From: Thermodesulfobacteriota bacterium
Lineage (GTDB): Bacteria > Desulfobacterota > UBA8473
Direction of reading: 5' to 3'
NCBI GenBank assembly: GCA_040757775.1
Contig: JBFLWQ010000016.1
Location: 1-64,000 of the forward strand
Length of the DNA stretch: 64,000 bases
The position numbers and the translations under genes are program-made. Below are positions 61,220 to 64,000 of this stretch, one piece after another; position 1 is the first letter of the stretch, and each line of letters begins with the position of its first letter. Under the pieces are notes generated by a model. The model did not search any database. It saw only the letters and a list, made by a program, of their open reading frames with translations, and was not told the DNA's origin.

Positions 61220-62878
61220 ATGAAGAAGGTGGCTCAGAAATTTATTAGATTATCTTCTTTAATCCTGTTATTCCTCTTTATATTCTACCCGATTACCTAT
61301 GCTGATAATATAATCAAGGTAGCTGTGCTACCATTCCAGATAAACAGCTCAGAAAATCTGGATTATCTGAAGAAGGGAATCCTGGATATGCTCACATCCA
61401 GGATTTCTGTAGAGGATAAGATTGTAGTCCTTGAGAATACACGAGTAAATGAAGTTCTGTCTCGAATTAGTGAGAGTCCGATAACTGAAGAAATAATAAA
61501 AAAGATTGGCACTCAGCTTGGTGTGGATTTTATTATTTGGGGCAGCCTGACTAAGATAGGTGAGAGTGTTAGTATTGATGCCAAGATGTTTGACCTGAAG
61601 GAGAAAAAGTCTGTTACATCTCTGTTTGCCACAAGCAAAGGACTGGATAATGTAATTCCTGAAATCAGTGAGTTTGCTTTGAAGGCCAATTCCAGGATTA
61701 CGGGTAAACCCTATCCTGTCTATTCACCTTCTCTTCCACCTCCTACTGCTAGTGCAGAGGCATCTGCTTTTATGTCAGAATTTCTTGTTTCTAAAAAGGG
61801 GAAAGGTACTTCTTCCGATACTGACTCTGAACTTGTAATGTCTGGTGATCCTCTGCGCCTCAGAAGAGGATTTTGGAAGAGTCAAAGACTGGATTTAGAG
61901 ATTAAAGGTGTTGATGTTGGAGATGTGGATGGAGACGGAAAGAATGAGACAGTTGTTATGGACAATAACAGCATATCAATATATAGATACTCAGAAAATA
62001 GGCTGGCATTGATAAAAAAGATTAAAGGAAAGAAATCTGACAACTATCTATCTCTTGATGTTGCAGATATTGATAAAAATGGAGTTTCAGAGATTTTTGT
62101 AACCAACCGTGTTGGCACCACAATGGATTCCTTTGTTATGGAATTCCAAAAAGGAGATTTTATAAAGATTGAAACAGGCATCAAATATTTTTTAAAGGTG
62201 ATTAGCACGTCCCGAAGTACTCATATGCTTCTTGGCCAGAAGGCAGGACTGGATGGTATTTTTTACGGTGGTGTGACTCAGCTTGTATGGAAGGACAAGA
62301 AATACGTGGAAGAACAAGATATTCCCCTTCCCCCGGGTGCCATAGTGTATGGTTTCAACTTGATTGATGCTGATAAAGATGGGAAAAAGGAGATTATTCT
62401 GATTGATAATTACGATAACTTGAAGGTTTTTTCTAATAGCGGGGAATTGATGTGGAAGAGTGATGAAATATATGGAGGGACAAAGAACTTTATAATAAAA
62501 TATCCAAGCGGGACAAAATCGATTGACTATCTTGAAGTGCTTGAGACCAGATTATACCTTCAAAATCGGATACTGGTTCAAAGTCATAAAGGAGAAAATG
62601 AAATAATTGTTGTAAGAAATATTCCAGGCGCTGGAAAGTTATTTGAAAAAACTAGAATGTATAAGGACAGCGAAATTTATGGTCTAACATGGGATGGTCT
62701 GGGTTTATCAGAGAATTGGAGGACGAAAAAGATTTATGGGTATATTGCGGACTTTCAAATTAAGGATGTAGATAATGACGGAAAAGATGAATTAGTGGTT
62801 GGAATTATACAAACCTCTATTGGCTCAATCTTTAAAAGTGACAAGAGTTATGTTTTGGTCTATGAGTTAATGAATTAA
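61220..62878 (+). CDS. secreted protein with TolB-like N-domain and FG-GAP repeats
   Basis: 552 residues. Signal peptide (about 1-29, ending YPITYA), then a TolB/CsgG-like domain (IKVAVLPFQINSSENLDYLK to about 155, with KIGTQLGVDFIIWGSLTKIG). A Ser/Pro linker follows. The C-terminal part is a VCBS/FG-GAP propeller with calcium-binding loops VDVGDVDGDGKNE, DVADIDKNGVSE, LIDADKDGKKE and IKDVDNDGKDE. It probably binds something at the cell surface. It starts 17 nt after the epimerase, but a metabolic link is unlikely. Confidence 0.7.
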   Translation: MKKVAQKFIRLSSLILLFLFIFYPITYADNIIKVAVLPFQINSSENLDYLKKGILDMLTSRISVEDKIVVLENTRVNEVLSRISESPITEEIIKKIGTQLGVDFIIWGSLTKIGESVSIDAKMFDLKEKKSVTSLFATSKGLDNVIPEISEFALKANSRITGKPYPVYSPSLPPPTASAEASAFMSEFLVSKKGKGTSSDTDSELVMSGDPLRLRRGFWKSQRLDLEIKGVDVGDVDGDGKNETVVMDNNSISIYRYSENRLALIKKIKGKKSDNYLSLDVADIDKNGVSEIFVTNRVGTTMDSFVMEFQKGDFIKIETGIKYFLKVISTSRSTHMLLGQKAGLDGIFYGGVTQLVWKDKKYVEEQDIPLPPGAIVYGFNLIDADKDGKKEIILIDNYDNLKVFSNSGELMWKSDEIYGGTKNFIIKYPSGTKSIDYLEVLETRLYLQNRILVQSHKGENEIIVVRNIPGAGKLFEKTRMYKDSEIYGLTWDGLGLSENWRTKKIYGYIADFQIKDVDNDGKDELVVGIIQTSIGSIFKSDKSYVLVYELMN

Positions 62879-62939
62879 ATCCCCCTTTTTCAGTTGTCTA
62901 AAATTAAAAAAACCTTTTAATGATTCCACAAAAGATTTT

Positions 62940-62967
62940 TTGTTTGGATATTAACCACGAGTATTAA
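62940..62967 (+). promoter_or_regulatory. possible tRNA promoter
   Basis: TTGTTT (62940-62945), 16 nt, TATTAA (62962-62967), ending 10 nt before the tRNA 5' end. The -35 match is weak. Confidence 0.35.
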
Positions 62968-62977
62968 ACTATCAAAA

Positions 62978-63054
62978 GGCGGTGTAGCTCAGTTGGTTAG
63001 AGCATGCGGCTCATATCCGCAGTGTCCGGGGTTCAAATCCCTGCACCGCCACCA
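62978..63054 (+). tRNA. tRNA-Met (CAT), elongator type
   Basis: 77 nt with encoded CCA. Acceptor stem GGCGGTG/CACCGCC, D arm AGCTCAGTTGGTTAGAGC, anticodon stem TGCGG/CCGCA with loop CTCATAT (anticodon CAT, 63012-63014), and T loop GTTCAAATC. The perfect first base pair (G1-C72) rules out the initiator. A tRNA-Ile2 with lysidine at C34 is the alternative, but the overall sequence is closer to elongator Met tRNAs. Confidence 0.93.
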
Positions 63055-63343
63055 AAAATTCCCCCCAAAATTATCATGCTGCGTCTTCTGCCTTTATTAA
63101 AGTTTTGAGTTACTGAGCTGGTACACCTGTCCCCTTTCTTATGCTGCCCCATCAAGTGTATCAATTGATTTCTTGGATCACTCTCTTTCCTTCTAATTCT
63201 AACAGTAACTCTTCAGCCAGCTTTTTATAAAAATCGACAAGTTTATTATTTCACCGTAACTTTTTAACTTTTCATCTGTCAAAGCTTATTAATAGCAGCG
63301 ATATTATGATTTGCCTAATTTGATGAAGTAAAAGGTTAACCTT
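63055..63343. other. gap between tRNA and ECF sigma gene
   Basis: On the minus strand, a short open stretch (about 63166-63251) reads LVDFYKKLAEELLLELEGKR and then stops. It could be the decayed end of an old gene but is too short to name. No terminator for the tRNA was seen. The sigma factor promoter probably lies within the last 100 nt. Confidence 0.35.
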
Positions 63344-63904
63344 ATGCAGGATGTACATGAGGATTTTGCAAGAAGGGCATCAGAGGGCGATGTCGAATCT
63401 TTTGAGAAGATATTTAGATCATATACCGATTATGTATATAACATTGCTTTGAGAATTGTTCAAAATAGAGAAGATGCCCAAGAAGTAACACAGGAAGTAT
63501 TTATATCAGTATATCATAATTTAAAAAACTTTCGTTTCCAAGCAAAGTTAAAGACCTGGATATATCGGATAACAATTAATATGGCTATTAATCGCACTAA
63601 AAAAGAATCCAAAATGAACGATAGAACGGTAGATTATAATAATGCCTCTGCTCCGGGAAATCCTCTAAGCTCTTTGGATAACAGGGTGGAAAGAGAACAT
63701 AAAGAGAGCATAATTAAAAAATTGTTAGACGCTCTTACTCCGGAACAAAGGGTATGCATCGTTCTGAGGAATATCGAAGGCTTGAGTTACCAAGAAATAG
63801 CACAGGTTTTAAATATCAATACCAATGCTGTGCGTTCAAGGCTAAAAAGGGCCAGGGAAAAAGTCTTAGCTTTAAGAAAAGAGGTGATGGTAAATGAATT
63901 GTAA
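63344..63904 (+). CDS. RNA polymerase sigma factor, ECF subfamily
   Basis: 186 residues. Region 2: YNIALRIVQNREDAQEVTQE, with VFISVYHNLKNF and KLKTWIYRITINMAINRTKK for -10 recognition. Region 4: LTPEQRVCIVLRNIEGLSYQEIA with NTNAVRSRLKRAREKVL for -35 recognition. The linker is short, as in SigW/RpoE-type ECF factors. It is followed with an 11-nt overlap by its zinc-finger anti-sigma factor, so release on a cell-envelope or redox signal is expected. Confidence 0.93.
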   Translation: MQDVHEDFARRASEGDVESFEKIFRSYTDYVYNIALRIVQNREDAQEVTQEVFISVYHNLKNFRFQAKLKTWIYRITINMAINRTKKESKMNDRTVDYNNASAPGNPLSSLDNRVEREHKESIIKKLLDALTPEQRVCIVLRNIEGLSYQEIAQVLNINTNAVRSRLKRAREKVLALRKEVMVNEL

Positions 63905-64000
63905 AAAAGCAAAGGATTTAATTCTTACTGACTACCTTGATGGTTATATAAAAAGTCATGCAAAAGGTGACATAGAAGATCATATTAAGCATTGTAATGA
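63894..64000 (+). CDS. zinc-finger anti-sigma factor (cut by window edge)
   Basis: 35 codons are visible. MNCKKAKDLILTDYLDGYI followed by DIEDHIKHCN matches the N-terminal ZAS/zf-HC2 domain with the H-x3-C zinc motif. The ATG at 63894 overlaps the sigma gene; GAGGTGATGG before it is the ribosome site. It should hold the ECF factor inactive; the membrane or sensor part lies outside the window. Confidence 0.85.
   Translation, partial: MNCKKAKDLILTDYLDGYIKSHAKGDIEDHIKHCN

Noticed and set aside
62978-63054. Initiator tRNA-fMet
   Set aside because: The first acceptor pair is G-C and the anticodon stem lacks the three G-C pairs of initiators.
63166-63251. Minus-strand ORF reading FYKKLAEELLLELEGKR as a gene
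   Set aside because: Fewer than 30 codons between stops and no start codon; at most a relic.

Overview
The window looks like part of a chromosome from a moderately AT-rich anaerobic bacterium, most likely a Desulfobacterota (deltaproteobacterial) sulfate reducer or syntroph. The main reasons are a complex I operon lacking nuoE, nuoF and nuoG but carrying a large heterodisulfide-reductase-like (Hdr/MvhD) insert, two in-frame TGA codons readable as selenocysteine, acyl-CoA oxidation genes next to a methylmalonyl-CoA pathway, a sigma-54 activator with a PAS histidine kinase, and an elongator-type tRNA-Met. Taxonomy is inferred from gene content only.

Left part (1-22.6 kb). A cut-off B12-binding domain gene lies at the left edge. 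Next is a minus-strand operon: cysteine desulfurase, mnmA, cysteine synthase, mtaB, PAS histidine kinase, NtrC-type regulator, that is, sulfur mobilisation and tRNA thiolation ending in a two-component system. A MOFRL-type glycerate kinase follows. An accessory stretch (10.2-14.3 kb) holds a Lys-rich mini-protein, a HEPN-like protein, a secreted LPP20-like protein, a broken methyltransferase, a cupin and an MBL hydrolase. Housekeeping genes come next: dodecin, a DUF4013 membrane protein, rel, rpmB, a DUF523/TudS protein, purM and recG.

Centre (22.7-44.4 kb). One plus-strand run reads nuoA-B-C-D, then nine Hdr-type genes, then nuoH-I-J-K-L-M-N. The Hdr block holds two HdrBC-like CCG proteins, three HdrA-like flavoproteins, two MvhD-like proteins, an HdrA-GltD fusion and an HdrA-like ferredoxin. 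HdrA-2 and MvhD-2 each contain an in-frame TGA exactly where the neighbouring paralogue has Cys, each with a SECIS-like hairpin downstream. The simplest reading is a membrane proton-pumping complex I whose NADH module is replaced by a flavin/Fe-S Hdr module, possibly one that bifurcates electrons.

Right part (44.4-64 kb). Secreted leucine-rich-repeat and lipoprotein genes surround a REP-associated (Y1/HUH) transposase element with 26-bp terminal inverted repeats. A related palindrome stands alone at 11.7 kb. An MBL hydrolase and an HD-GYP response regulator follow. A catabolic run then reads HMG-CoA-synthase-like/DUF35 protein, SCP-x-type thiolase, acyl-CoA dehydrogenase, enoyl-CoA hydratase, biotin carrier, both methylmalonyl-CoA mutase subunits, MeaB and epimerase. 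The window ends with a secreted FG-GAP protein, tRNA-Met(CAT), an ECF sigma factor and a cut-off zinc-finger anti-sigma factor.

A near-identical palindrome built on TGAATG-CT-CATTCA lies just after TTGACA-type promoter elements upstream of both the nuo/hdr run and the acyl-CoA run. This suggests that one TetR-type, acyl-CoA-responsive regulator controls both. Several families of short degenerate inverted repeats sit in gaps between operon genes.
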